DNA from: Bacteroidota bacterium
Lineage (GTDB): Bacteria; Bacteroidota; Bacteroidia; Bacteroidales; WCHB1-69
Assembly: GCA_009786185.1 (NCBI GenBank)
Contig: WQTS01000128.1
Coordinates: 1-47,155, forward strand
DNA: 47,155 bases
Direction of reading: 5' to 3'
In this document: in pieces, positions 1-9,019 of the stretch
Layout of the letters: each line of letters begins with the position of its first letter
Position numbering within the stretch: position 1 is the stretch's first letter
Notes under the pieces: generated by a model
Database searches by the model: none
What the model was told of the DNA's origin: nothing
Seen by the model: the letters and a program-made list of their open reading frames with translations, nothing else
Position numbers and translations under genes: made by a program

Positions 1-1930
1 ACACCCACCGTGTTGTTAATAAAATGTGCTTCCGTGGCATATACCATACCGCCACCTTTCACGGTGATGCCGCATTTGGCGTTTTCAATTTTGCCGCCGT
101 TTTTCAATTCAATAACACCTTGCGCCCCATCCATCATGGACTGCCTGGGGTTGCCTAATACGGTGATGCCTTGCCAGAGTCGTCCGGTAACATTTTTAAA
201 TATACCGCCATCAATAACGATTTTGGCGCCTGGAGAAACCGTAATGGTGGTATTCATATCACTACTTATAGTATCTGTATTGGTTAAAGTAGCTCTTGAC
301 TGCAGGTCAACGGGAACGGATAATAACTGATTATTGCCTGTCCATTTAGAAGCATTGGATGCAATAATTCCATTGTTTGCGTTTGCTGAAGTGAGGGTTG
401 AGAAGGTGCATTCGGTTATCCATACTTCGCCGCAGTTTTCCATTTTGAGGTGCCCTTCAAAATTTGCAGGGTTACTAAGGTAGTTATTGTCTAATATGAA
501 ACTTGTTCGGGTAAACGTGCCTGAGCGGCGAATGTTTTGATAAGTTAATGGTTTAAATCTAACGCCAAGGATATTGTTTATAAAATGGGCATCAATAACC
601 TCTACCATACCACCTTCATTAACAGTAATGCCACATACAGCGTTTTCAATTTTGGCATTTTTCAGTTCCATGTAACCACCATCCAATATCGTAATGCCTG
701 CCCACATTTTGTTTGCATGAGCATTTTTAAGTGTACTGCCATACGGCAGACCATTCACAATAAGCTTGCAACTGGAAGAAACTGTAATATCAGTATACTC
801 ACTGCTGTATATATCATTTAGAATGTACAAAGTAGCTCCCGACTGTAAACTAACAGGAGTATATGCTAAATAATTGTTACCTGACCAGGTTGTAGATGTG
901 TTGGATACTACAATTTTATTGAGAACTAAACTTGAAAAAACACATCCGGATAACGAGACATTGCCACTACTATCCATTTTAAGATGTGCTTCAGGTGTAT
1001 TGCCAAAATAATTGTGATCCGTTTCAAAACGTGAGGATATAAATGAGCCTGATTGACCGCTTTGTCCGGAAGCTAACGGCTCAAATTTAACGCCAAGAGT
1101 ATTATTTGTAAAATAGGCGCTGAAAGCATTTACCATACCGCCACCTTTAACAGTGATACCACAAACAGCATTTTCAATTCTACCTCCGTTTTTCACTTCT
1201 ATATAACCTTGATCATTTTGATTTAATGGTTTTTCGGGATCGCCCAGCACAGTAATACCTTGCCACATTTGACCTGTAGTATTTTTAAACGTGCCGCCAT
1301 CCACAAGGATTTTGCCGGCGGGGTGAACTGTAATTGCAGTATTCGCATCATTATTTATAGTACCGGTAATTGTTAAAGCGCCTTCTGCTTGTATGACAAC
1401 AGGAACAGATAATAATTGAATATTACCTGACCATGTTGTAGCCCTGTTTATGACAATCATTCCATTGTCTATATTGCATGAAATCGGGTTTGCAAAACAT
1501 CCTATTACCAATATTTCGCCACTGCTGTTCTTTTTAAGTTGTGCATTAGAGTTTGTTGGGTTGCAATTGCTACCCGAAGTAAAGTTTGTTTGCGTAAATG
1601 TGCCCAAACCTTGGGTTCCAAAATTGACATGAGTAGTATTGTTTACAAATTGGGCGCCGGTATTAGTTACTACCGTTCCGCCATTAGTAACATTGATGCC
1701 GCATATGGCATTTTCAATTTTGCCTTTGTTTTTTATTTCTATGGAACCGCCTGATGCAACAATGCCTTCCCACATACCTCCCGTGCAGGCATTTGTGAAC
1801 GTGCCACCATCTATGATGAGTTTAGCGCCGGGGTTTATAGTGATTTTTGCTCCTTGAGCCATGTAAATATTTGATTTTACAGTTAGTGTTGCACCATTGG
1901 TTATGGTCATATTATAACCATTTACTATGT
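1..1930 (-). repeat. Tandem coding repeats of about 540 bp in the surface hydrolase
   Basis: A conserved core (rendered GKIENAxCGITV in the protein, minus strand) recurs near 50-110, 605-660, 1135-1190 and 1675-1725. The spacing is 530-555 bp, or about 180 residues. Each unit also has a W(x)GI segment, a DGGTFKN-like segment and an HLKM/QLKK-like segment. Similarity is visible at DNA level as well as protein level, consistent with duplication within the gene. The left end of the array is outside the window. Confidence 0.8.
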
Positions 1931-4292
1931 AAGGCGTATTCCATGTTTGATTATTCATTATTAGAACAGGAGCGTTGGTTACAGCTTCATCATAAGTAAT
2001 ATTAACGGTAAATCCTTTAAGGGTTTTGTTATGGGTAAGGATATTATTTCCTGTAAGTGTGGCGCTTACCCAGCCTTCTCCCGTACCTGCAGGTCTTACG
2101 ATAATTTTAGAGCCTTGATTTGAAATGATTTCAAGGTTGGTAGTGTGCCATGTAACCGGCGAGGTTTTTCCGGCAGGAAAATGAATGGTATAATGTGCCG
2201 TATCACAGAAAGACAAGGTGCGTTTGCCGGGTTGGATGTAGGTTTCGATTTCATCGAAGAGCCAATTTACCAAAGATTGATTAAATTCAACATGATCCAT
2301 ATTGGCACTTGCACTGCCCCAATAAGATTGAAAAGGGGTTCTGCCAGTAGCAACTAAATCTGTATTGGAAAAATTGGTACAATAGTCAGAATTATCACTA
2401 ATATCCAATACACTGGGGATGGGCATAAAGCAATGTTGAGCATTATATAAAACAGTCATGTTTGCCCATGAAGCAGCATCTTTATTTATTATATTAAATG
2501 TATTGTAATATCCACCAGGCGCAGCATCAATACTGCAAGGAGCGTCATTAGGGGCGTTTACAGTTTCATTCTCCCAATAAACAGGGATAAAAAAAGTTCT
2601 ATAGAGTACACTAAAAACGTTCGTTTTTTGCCCTTTTGAAGGATACATACGTATTTTTGAATCAATATTGATAATTCCCCATGGAAATATCATTTCAAAA
2701 ACAGTTGCACTAGCAACTCCATTAGCAGCATTACTAAGACTACCATTTGCAACAGATATTTTTCGTAAATTTGCAGGATAGCCAAGGTTACGAAGTGCAT
2801 TATAGTATGTATTATATTTTGACTTTGCCGCCGAATTTTTGTGATGTATCAGCATTTGTTGCGCTGCAATACAATTTAATGTATTATCCCACACAGCTTT
2901 TGCACTTGATTGTATTGCCTTAAAATGGTGTATAAACGCTTGAGCTCCTAAAGATATATTAGCCCCTTGATGTGGTGAATCGAAAGAAATCCATAATCTG
3001 CAATTATGTTTTCCGTTATTAGTATGTGGTCCCGGATTTTTTTCCATGTATGCTAAAGCATAGCGTGTAATTTGCCCACCCATACTGGGACCTACTACTA
3101 TAATCTCTTCTTGGCTACCACTTGTAACTAACATTTGGTTTATTCTATTAATCACTTCAATACAAACCATAGCATTACGCTCAATATAGGTGCCACCATC
3201 GGGAAGATCCAAAATTACCAAATCATATCCTCTATCAAGCAATTGCTTTCCAACATGTTTATCTACATTGCCATCTTTATACCAAAGTAATCCCCAAATC
3301 GATAGAGCATCAGAGTCTTTATCTTCATTTTTATGCCATTCGAATTGACGGTCATTTTCCGGATCAAATCCATCTACAATTAGTATAGGCCTGCGTAATT
3401 GATTGCCTGATTGTGAGTAGTAAATCCACATTTCTCCTTTTGCTTCCACAAAATTAAGATTACCACTCTCATAAAGATTTGAAAGGATGATTTTTGATTT
3501 AATTGCATTACTTCCTTCAAACTTCTGAATATATGGATGTCCACTTTTATTTTTTGGATTTGCTCTATCAGGAGACCAGCAATTAATTGTGGAATATGCT
3601 ATTAAAGTATCCCCATTTTGTAACAATGCTTCAAAACGCAGGTTTTTTGTACCATATGACATATAACTAATAATTATTAACGAATCAGTTATTTGTCGTA
3701 TGCCAAAGCCATCGTCAAAATCAACGAATAACTCTACAATAGGATTTCCCGTATTATCAAATCTAAAAAGATTGTTGAAACGAAAAGTCGTTGTTCCAAC
3801 ATCAACTCTTTTATTTAAAGGAGCTGCTACAAAAGCGGTTCTTTCTACATATAACGATGCCGTAATAGCACTGTTTTCATGCAATACACTATCAGCATCA
3901 AAATATAGTTTTTGATAAGCAACCGCACTGTCTATGGCGTTAAATTTATAGTGCAAAATGCCAATATCAACTATGCTACTATTTTTTTTACTAAGTGATT
4001 GCAAACTATCGCTTTCAAAAGGAAGCTTTGCGGATGGCTGGAAAACAGCGTTGTACAGCTCAAAATAGGCTTGTATGAAGTGCTCACTGTTACTAGTATC
4101 CACAGACATTATATTTGAATTGTAATTCTGCAATCGGGCAAAAGGGATTACTCTTTCGTATAATATTCCAGTGCTTGCATCTACACGACTAATATTTTGA
4201 AAAATATTGTCGAATGCTTCGGTAAAAGTGTTTTGTGCGTAAACAGTAAAAAAACTGATGATAAATAAGGATAAAATGATAATTTTTCTCAT
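1..4292 (-). CDS. Very large secreted alpha/beta-hydrolase with beta-helix repeat region (C-terminus outside window)
   Basis: The frame is open from the ATG at 4292 to the left edge, giving 1430 residues without a stop, so the C-terminus is missing. It starts with a signal peptide (MRKIIILSL..., ending VYAQ). Residues about 20-150 carry an N-terminal module (NTFTEAFDNIFQNISRVDAS, then TGILYERV). Residues about 330-690 look like an alpha/beta-hydrolase: the nucleophile elbow GPSMGG puts the serine at residue 403, and DHVEF near residue 667 offers the histidine. From about residue 780 the protein is Gly/Asn-rich with four units of about 180 residues, each containing a GKIENAxCGI-like core, suggesting a parallel beta-helix. 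I infer a surface-exposed lipase or esterase-like protein. Substrate is unknown. A T9SS sorting domain would be expected beyond the window but cannot be seen. It is the last gene of a four-gene exported-protein cluster. Confidence 0.8.
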   Translation of the reverse strand, partial: MRKIIILSLFIISFFTVYAQNTFTEAFDNIFQNISRVDASTGILYERVIPFARLQNYNSNIMSVDTSNSEHFIQAYFELYNAVFQPSAKLPFESDSLQSLSKKNSSIVDIGILHYKFNAIDSAVAYQKLYFDADSVLHENSAITASLYVERTAFVAAPLNKRVDVGTTTFRFNNLFRFDNTGNPIVELFVDFDDGFGIRQITDSLIIISYMSYGTKNLRFEALLQNGDTLIAYSTINCWSPDRANPKNKSGHPYIQKFEGSNAIKSKIILSNLYESGNLNFVEAKGEMWIYYSQSGNQLRRPILIVDGFDPENDRQFEWHKNEDKDSDALSIWGLLWYKDGNVDKHVGKQLLDRGYDLVILDLPDGGTYIERNAMVCIEVINRINQMLVTSGSQEEIIVVGPSMGGQITRYALAYMEKNPGPHTNNGKHNCRLWISFDSPHQGANISLGAQAFIHHFKAIQSSAKAVWDNTLNCIAAQQMLIHHKNSAAKSKYNTYYNALRNLGYPANLRKISVANGSLSNAANGVASATVFEMIFPWGIINIDSKIRMYPSKGQKTNVFSVLYRTFFIPVYWENETVNAPNDAPCSIDAAPGGYYNTFNIINKDAASWANMTVLYNAQHCFMPIPSVLDISDNSDYCTNFSNTDLVATGRTPFQSYWGSASANMDHVEFNQSLVNWLFDEIETYIQPGKRTLSFCDTAHYTIHFPAGKTSPVTWHTTNLEIISNQGSKIIVRPAGTGEGWVSATLTGNNILTHNKTLKGFTVNITYDEAVTNAPVLIMNNQTWNTPYIVNGYNMTITNGATLTVKSNIYMAQGAKITINPGAKLIIDGGTFTNACTGGMWEGIVASGGSIEIKNKGKIENAICGINVTNGGTVVTNTGAQFVNNTTHVNFGTQGLGTFTQTNFTSGSNCNPTNSNAQLKKNSSGEILVIGCFANPISCNIDNGMIVINRATTWSGNIQLLSVPVVIQAEGALTITGTINNDANTAITVHPAGKILVDGGTFKNTTGQMWQGITVLGDPEKPLNQNDQGYIEVKNGGRIENAVCGITVKGGGMVNAFSAYFTNNTLGVKFEPLASGQSGQSGSFISSRFETDHNYFGNTPEAHLKMDSSGNVSLSGCVFSSLVLNKIVVSNTSTTWSGNNYLAYTPVSLQSGATLYILNDIYSSEYTDITVSSSCKLIVNGLPYGSTLKNAHANKMWAGITILDGGYMELKNAKIENAVCGITVNEGGMVEVIDAHFINNILGVRFKPLTYQNIRRSGTFTRTSFILDNNYLSNPANFEGHLKMENCGEVWITECTFSTLTSANANNGIIASNASKWTGNNQLLSVPVDLQSRATLTNTDTISSDMNTTITVSPGAKIVIDGGIFKNVTGRLWQGITVLGNPRQSMMDGAQGVIELKNGGKIENAKCGITVKGGGMVYATEAHFINNTVG

Positions 4293-4396
4293 GATAATTA
4301 TGTCTTTAAAATTGATATTCTGAATATTAGATAATATAGTATTGATTTGCTTTTTATTTTGAATTATTACTAATATAGCATAGTATGTGTTTTATT

Positions 4397-5011
4397 TCAC
4401 AGACAAAAACCAACTCTTGCAGCAAAGTCAATCACAATTCCCTTTCTTAATGGACTCCACAATTGTGATTTATGATTTAAGTTCTTTTCTGTTCGAAGAT
4501 GAAAGCCTGCATGAAACTGAAAACGACGAACTTTTATTCCTCCTGAAATATTCACGAATATTCCTGGAGCCTCAAAAATGATAGAGTTACCCGACTGCTC
4601 TATTACATTGTTAAGAGTAGTTCCAAATCCGAAATTGCCGAATGGTTGGATAAGTTTTTTTTGTGGGTTAGGATTTCTAAAATAATAACGAAAATTTACG
4701 AAAATGGGAAAATCAATATCACTGTTTAATACTCCTAACTCTACACCAAAACCTAATCCAACGGCTATTTTTTCATTTAATAACAAATGGTGAGACTGAT
4801 AACATCCAAATCTAAAAATATCAAGATAGTATTCTTTGTCATTCAAATCTATCTGTACACCCAAGAATAATGGAGCAACATCAAATGTAAAATGATAAGA
4901 AACTTTTTTAATTTGGTATTCTTCTTGCCCTTTTTCTTCATTAGAGTAACTTTGAGCATAAGTAGCTATAAAACTTATAATTAATACTGATAAAAAAATT
5001 GATTTTTTCAT
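4397..5011 (-). CDS. Small outer-membrane beta-barrel protein
   Basis: 204 residues. The N-terminus MKKSIFLSVLIISFIATYAQ is a clear signal peptide ending at AQ. The rest alternates hydrophobic and polar residues with many Gly and aromatic positions (GLGFGVELGV, FVNFRYYF, FGNFGFGTTL) and ends in a hydrophobic strand (DFAARVGFCL), as expected of an 8-stranded outer-membrane barrel. No specific family is recognised. It lies 65 nt downstream of another barrel gene and 104 nt upstream of the large surface hydrolase, all on the minus strand, so co-transcription is plausible. Function unknown; it could be an anchoring or assembly partner of the surface protein, which is only inference from position. 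Confidence 0.7.
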   Translation of the reverse strand: MKKSIFLSVLIISFIATYAQSYSNEEKGQEEYQIKKVSYHFTFDVAPLFLGVQIDLNDKEYYLDIFRFGCYQSHHLLLNEKIAVGLGFGVELGVLNSDIDFPIFVNFRYYFRNPNPQKKLIQPFGNFGFGTTLNNVIEQSGNSIIFEAPGIFVNISGGIKVRRFQFHAGFHLRTEKNLNHKSQLWSPLRKGIVIDFAARVGFCL

Positions 5012-5076
5012 AATTCTGTAACTTATTTGGTTATTTAACTTTTCGTTTATTCTAAAATGTTGTGGTATCGAATAAA

Positions 5077-5718
5077 TTATTTATTCTTAAATGTATATCT
5101 AAGAGTAAATCCTATTAACCAATCGAAATGTGACCACGGATTTATATTAGGATAAAAACCATTATTCAGTCTCTTATCGGAATTAAACAACATTCCATAA
5201 CCCGGACGGACATCAATCTGAAACGCTAATGGTTTATTTAGAAATATATACTCTAAACCTATGATCATGTTTGTGCCAAATTTTCCATTTGGTCCAAAAA
5301 GGTCGCAGCCTAAACTTACTCCACCTCCAATAAACCAAAATAGCTCAAATTTTTTATTATTCTTTATTTTTTTTTGATACATAACATTTGTATTAAATTC
5401 AATAGCAGGATAAACACCACCAAAGGATATCCTTTTTTTATCAATACTACCTACGAGAGTTACCTTATACAAAAGCTCTGTTTGAAAAGCAATATGCTCA
5501 GAAAAAAAGGTTTTAAAAGAGGCGCCCATAGCCATAAATGAAGGGAGCATTCCTCCAACACTTGCCTTATAAAGTGTTTGAAGCTTTGTGGTAGCATCTG
5601 TTTTACTCACGTTCATAAACACGCTGTCAAATGCTTGAATAAATGTTTGTTCTTGTGCTTTTAAGACAGTTGCTGAAATGACTGTCATTGTTAGCACAAA
5701 GAATAAATATTTTTTCAT
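5077..5718 (-). CDS. Outer-membrane beta-barrel protein with N-terminal module shared with the surface hydrolase
   Basis: 213 residues. A signal peptide (MKKYLFFVLTMTVISATVLKAQ) is followed by QTFIQAFDSVFMNVSKTDAT, which matches NTFTEAFDNIFQNISRVDAS at the same place in the large hydrolase encoded at 1-4292 (10 of 20 identical and most others conservative). After that the proteins diverge. This one continues with barrel-like strands (AFQTELLYKVTLVG, FELFWFIGGGVSLG, FDWLIGFTLRYTFKNK) and ends in a typical aromatic C-terminal strand. It begins 6 nt after the upstream lipoprotein gene, so the two are almost certainly one transcript. Function unknown. The shared N-terminal segment suggests either a common export or processing signal, or recombination between neighbours. 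Confidence 0.7.
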   Translation of the reverse strand: MKKYLFFVLTMTVISATVLKAQEQTFIQAFDSVFMNVSKTDATTKLQTLYKASVGGMLPSFMAMGASFKTFFSEHIAFQTELLYKVTLVGSIDKKRISFGGVYPAIEFNTNVMYQKKIKNNKKFELFWFIGGGVSLGCDLFGPNGKFGTNMIIGLEYIFLNKPLAFQIDVRPGYGMLFNSDKRLNNGFYPNINPWSHFDWLIGFTLRYTFKNK

Positions 5719-5724
5719 CTTAAT

Positions 5725-6222
5725 TTATTGTTTATAAGGTTTAACATTGTATCTAACTAAATTGCGAACAGAAATAGGAGCATTGTTTTCATATACTTCC
5801 ACACGAATTATTCCTACATGTTTTGCCCAATAAAATAATTTTTCAAACCCATTTTTTGAGTACTTAAAGATTTTAACATTGGAATAAGTGGATTCATCTA
5901 TAGAGTAATAGTCTTTTTTTTCAAGTAGTATTGTATTATCTGTTTCATGATAATTATAAGGATAAATATCTAATATTTCTCCACTAGTGAAAGGCTTGTC
6001 AATAACAACACTATCTACATTAAGTGTTGCCGAGTCTTGATAAATCCAATAGCTACTCTCACCAAAAAGACAATAATCTTTCGTCTCTTGGTCTATTAGA
6101 TACTTATATTCTTTTGGTTTCCAGCAAGCACTTAAGAATCCGCTTAGCAACAGGATTGTCCATAGTGCAAACATTTTTTTCTCAATGGGTTCATTAGATA
6201 TACCAGCGGCTCTTGATTTCAT
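5725..6222 (-). CDS. Putative lipoprotein
   Basis: 165 residues with a hydrophobic stretch (MFALWTILLLSGFLSAC) ending in the lipobox LSAC near residue 33, so the mature protein should begin with a lipidated cysteine. The start at 6222 is used because no better upstream ATG exists; an internal ATG at 6174 would give a shorter, more conventional signal peptide. The body is rich in Tyr and acidic residues (WIYQDSATLNVDSVVI, VGIIRVEVYENN). The pattern resembles secreted Bacteroidota proteins of unknown function. It is first in the minus-strand cluster that continues into two outer-membrane barrels and the large surface hydrolase. Confidence 0.65.
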   Translation of the reverse strand: MKSRAAGISNEPIEKKMFALWTILLLSGFLSACWKPKEYKYLIDQETKDYCLFGESSYWIYQDSATLNVDSVVIDKPFTSGEILDIYPYNYHETDNTILLEKKDYYSIDESTYSNVKIFKYSKNGFEKLFYWAKHVGIIRVEVYENNAPISVRNLVRYNVKPYKQ

Positions 6223-6331
6223 AGGGTCGAGTTATGGTAATAAAATCGGGCGCAAAATATAAAAAAACATTTACGAAAATTATCCTTATAACAATTTTTG
6301 GACTAATTTTTGAAAGAAAATTAAACAGATA

Positions 6332-6348
6332 TATTAGAGGGTCTAATA
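6332..6348 (-). terminator. Possible terminator hairpin after gyrA
   Basis: TATTAGA-ggg-TCTAATA is a perfect 7-bp inverted repeat with a 3-nt loop, about 33 nt past the gyrA stop on the minus strand. It is followed on that strand by an AT-rich stretch containing TTTAATTTT. The stem is AT-rich and the U-run is imperfect, so it may be weak. Confidence 0.35.
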
Positions 6349-6380
6349 AAAAGGCAGGTGTTATATTCTATAATGACTCA

Positions 6381-8906
6381 CTACTGAGGCGCAACCTCAT
6401 CCGTTGCTTCTTCACCCACAACATCCGCTACATCAGCCACTTCCTCTTCATCATCCTCTCTCGGCACTTGTGTAACGGCAGCAATCGAATCATCGCCTTT
6501 TAAGTTAATGAGTCGTACGCCTTGCGTAGCGCGTCCCACTACACGTAAAGCATCCACGTGCATGCGAATGGCGATACCTGATTTGTTAATAATCATTAAA
6601 TCATCGTTATCAGTAACGTTCTTAATGGCAATCAAACCACCGGTTTTATCGGTAATATTGATGGTGCGCACGCCTTTCCCGCCACGGTTGGTAATTCTGT
6701 ACTCTTCAATAGATGAGCGTTTTCCGTAGCCGTTTTCAGAAACTACCAAAATGTCGTATTCCGGACTATCCACGCTGATCATGCCTATTACAAAATCTTT
6801 TTCATTTGCTAAAGTAATCCCTTTTACTCCCGAGGCATTTCTGCCCATGGGACGCACCGTTTTCTCGTTGAAACGCACTGCTTTACCGGAGTTAAGCGCC
6901 ATCATAATTTCGCTGGTTCCGTTGGTCAATCTTGCAATCAACAAATGATCATCTTCGCGTATCGTAATGGCATTAATACCATTTACACGCGGACGTGAGT
7001 AGGCTTCTAAAGAGGTTTTCTTAATCACGCCTTTTTCTGTACAAAGAATGATGTAGTTGTTGTTAATGTATTCTTCATCAGAAAGATTGTCCACGTTAAT
7101 TACCGCTTTCACTTTATCGTCCGGCTCAATATTCAACAAGTTTTGAATGGCGCGACCTTTTGAGGTTTTATTGCCTTCCGGTACTTCAAACACACGCAAC
7201 CAGAAACATTTTCCTTTTGCGGTAAAGAACAACAAATAGTTGTGATTAGTTGCGATATGCAAGTCTTCCACAAAATCTTCGTCCCTGGTGGCGCTTCCGC
7301 GCGAGCCTTTGCCGCCGCGGTTTTGTGTTTTATATTCTGACAATAAAGTACGTTTAATATAACCCAAATGCGAAATCGTAATCACCACTTCATCATCGGC
7401 AATCGTATCTTCAATTCTAAAATCAGAGGCGGCGTACTCAATTCTTGAGCGTCTTTCGTCGCCATATTTCTCTTTCATTTCCGCCAATTCATCTTTAATA
7501 ATTTGCATACGCAAACCTTCATCTGCCAATATTTGGCGCAAATAATCAATTTTCTTTAACAACTCATCATATTCGTTTTGAAGTTTTTCGCGCTCCAAGC
7601 CAACCAATTGGCGTAAACGCATGTTCACGATCTCTTGCGCTTGAATTTCGCTGAATTGCCAAGTTACAATCAGTCCATTACGCGCATCTTCTACCGTTTT
7701 AGAGTTGCGTATCAATGCGATGATCTCATCAATGATGTCCAACGCTTTGAGCAAACCCTCCAAAATGTGGGCGCGCTCCAACGCTTTTTGTAAATCGAAT
7801 TGCGTGCGGCGCACCACCACTTCATGGCGATGTTTCACAAACTCAACAATAATATTCTTTAAATTCAGCGACATCGGACGTCCGTTTACCAATGCCACAT
7901 TGTTTACGCTAAACGAAGATTGTAACGCCGTGTATTGATACAGCTTGTTGAGCACCACGTTGGGTACCGCTTCGCGTTTTAAGTCGTAAATAATTCGGGT
8001 GCCGTTTTTCTTATTCGACAGGTTTTCAATATTTGAAATGCCGTCAATCTTATCTTCCTTAATTAACTCTACGGTACGTTTAATCATTTCCGACGGGTTC
8101 GTCATGTAGGGCAACGAAGTTACTACAATGATGTTACGACCATTTTCTTCTTCAATCGTAGCTTCGCCGCGCATCACTACTCTACCGCGACCGGTTTCAA
8201 ACGCCTCACGCACGCCTTCGTAGCCATATATTATGCAGCCAGTTGGAAAATCGGGCGCTTTAATATATTCCATCAATTCGGAAATGGTAATATCGTTATT
8301 ATCAATGTATGCTGCAATTCCATCGCACACCTCGCTGAGGTTGTGGGGCGCCATATTGGTTGCCATACCCACTGCAATTCCTGAAGATCCGTTAATGAGT
8401 AACGCCGGAATTTTGGCAGGCAGTACACGCGGTTCTTGCAATGAATCATCGAAGTTGCTATCAAATTGCACTGTATCTTTTTGAAGATCTTCGAGCATCT
8501 CTTCCGATATCTTCTTCATTCTGGCTTCGGTATAACGCATGGCAGCGGGAGAATCGCCATCCACTGAGCCAAAGTTACCTTGTCCGTCAATCATAGGATA
8601 GCGCAACGACCAGTCTTGCGCCATACGCACCATAGCATCGTAAACGGCGGTATCGCCGTGCGGGTGGTACTTACCGAGCACATCTCCTACAATTCTCGCT
8701 GATTTTTTGTGTGGTTTAGTGGAATCAATTCCCATATCCCACATCGCGTACAAGATTCTTCTGTGCACCGGTTTTAATCCGTCGCGCACATCGGGAAGCG
8801 CCCGCGAAACAATTACCGACATTGAGTAATCGATATACGCTTCCTTCATTTGGTTTTCAATATTAACCTGAACAATTTTTTCTCCGTCTTTGATAAAATC
8901 TTCCAT
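6381..8906 (-). CDS. gyrA: DNA gyrase subunit A
   Basis: 841 residues, usual length for GyrA. Gyrase A2B2 introduces negative supercoils using ATP hydrolysis by GyrB; GyrA makes and reseals the double-strand break. The N-terminal breakage-reunion domain is clear: [32 protein letters not shown], and the active-site tyrosine in [10 protein letters not shown] (Tyr125). The GyrA box of the C-terminal wrapping domain is visible as [10 protein letters not shown] (with a second copy, TNRGGKGVR). The protein ends in an acidic tail rich in Glu, Asp and Val. Residue 86, equivalent to the quinolone-linked Ser83 of E. coli, is Thr; the Asp87 equivalent is retained. gyrB is not in the window. A -7 element lies about 60 nt upstream. 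Confidence 0.97.
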   Translation of the reverse strand: MEDFIKDGEKIVQVNIENQMKEAYIDYSMSVIVSRALPDVRDGLKPVHRRILYAMWDMGIDSTKPHKKSARIVGDVLGKYHPHGDTAVYDAMVRMAQDWSLRYPMIDGQGNFGSVDGDSPAAMRYTEARMKKISEEMLEDLQKDTVQFDSNFDDSLQEPRVLPAKIPALLINGSSGIAVGMATNMAPHNLSEVCDGIAAYIDNNDITISELMEYIKAPDFPTGCIIYGYEGVREAFETGRGRVVMRGEATIEEENGRNIIVVTSLPYMTNPSEMIKRTVELIKEDKIDGISNIENLSNKKNGTRIIYDLKREAVPNVVLNKLYQYTALQSSFSVNNVALVNGRPMSLNLKNIIVEFVKHRHEVVVRRTQFDLQKALERAHILEGLLKALDIIDEIIALIRNSKTVEDARNGLIVTWQFSEIQAQEIVNMRLRQLVGLEREKLQNEYDELLKKIDYLRQILADEGLRMQIIKDELAEMKEKYGDERRSRIEYAASDFRIEDTIADDEVVITISHLGYIKRTLLSEYKTQNRGGKGSRGSATRDEDFVEDLHIATNHNYLLFFTAKGKCFWLRVFEVPEGNKTSKGRAIQNLLNIEPDDKVKAVINVDNLSDEEYINNNYIILCTEKGVIKKTSLEAYSRPRVNGINAITIREDDHLLIARLTNGTSEIMMALNSGKAVRFNEKTVRPMGRNASGVKGITLANEKDFVIGMISVDSPEYDILVVSENGYGKRSSIEEYRITNRGGKGVRTINITDKTGGLIAIKNVTDNDDLMIINKSGIAIRMHVDALRVVGRATQGVRLINLKGDDSIAAVTQVPREDDEEEVADVADVVGEEATDEVAPQ

Positions 8907-8964
8907 CGTTTTTTATCTAATTTCTATTAAATACTAAGCAATTACCTTTTTTAAAAAGGGGGCA

Positions 8965-8972
8965 CGAAGATA
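8965..8972 (-). promoter_or_regulatory. Candidate -7 element for gyrA
   Basis: TATCTTCG on the minus strand resembles the Bacteroidota -7 consensus TAnnTTTG with one difference. It lies about 60 nt upstream of the gyrA ATG. No convincing -33 TTTG is seen. Confidence 0.4.
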
Positions 8973-9019
8973 CATTTTTTTTAAGAAAATTATCGAATAA
9001 AATGATTTACGATCTCATT

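Noticed and set aside
1..1930. CRISPR-like periodicity at the left end
   Set aside because: The period is about 540 bp and lies within one open reading frame; it is a protein repeat, not an array.
6234..6503. Plus-strand ORF at the gyrA 3' end
   Set aside because: Mostly opposite gyrA coding sequence, with no recognisable protein features; a shadow frame.
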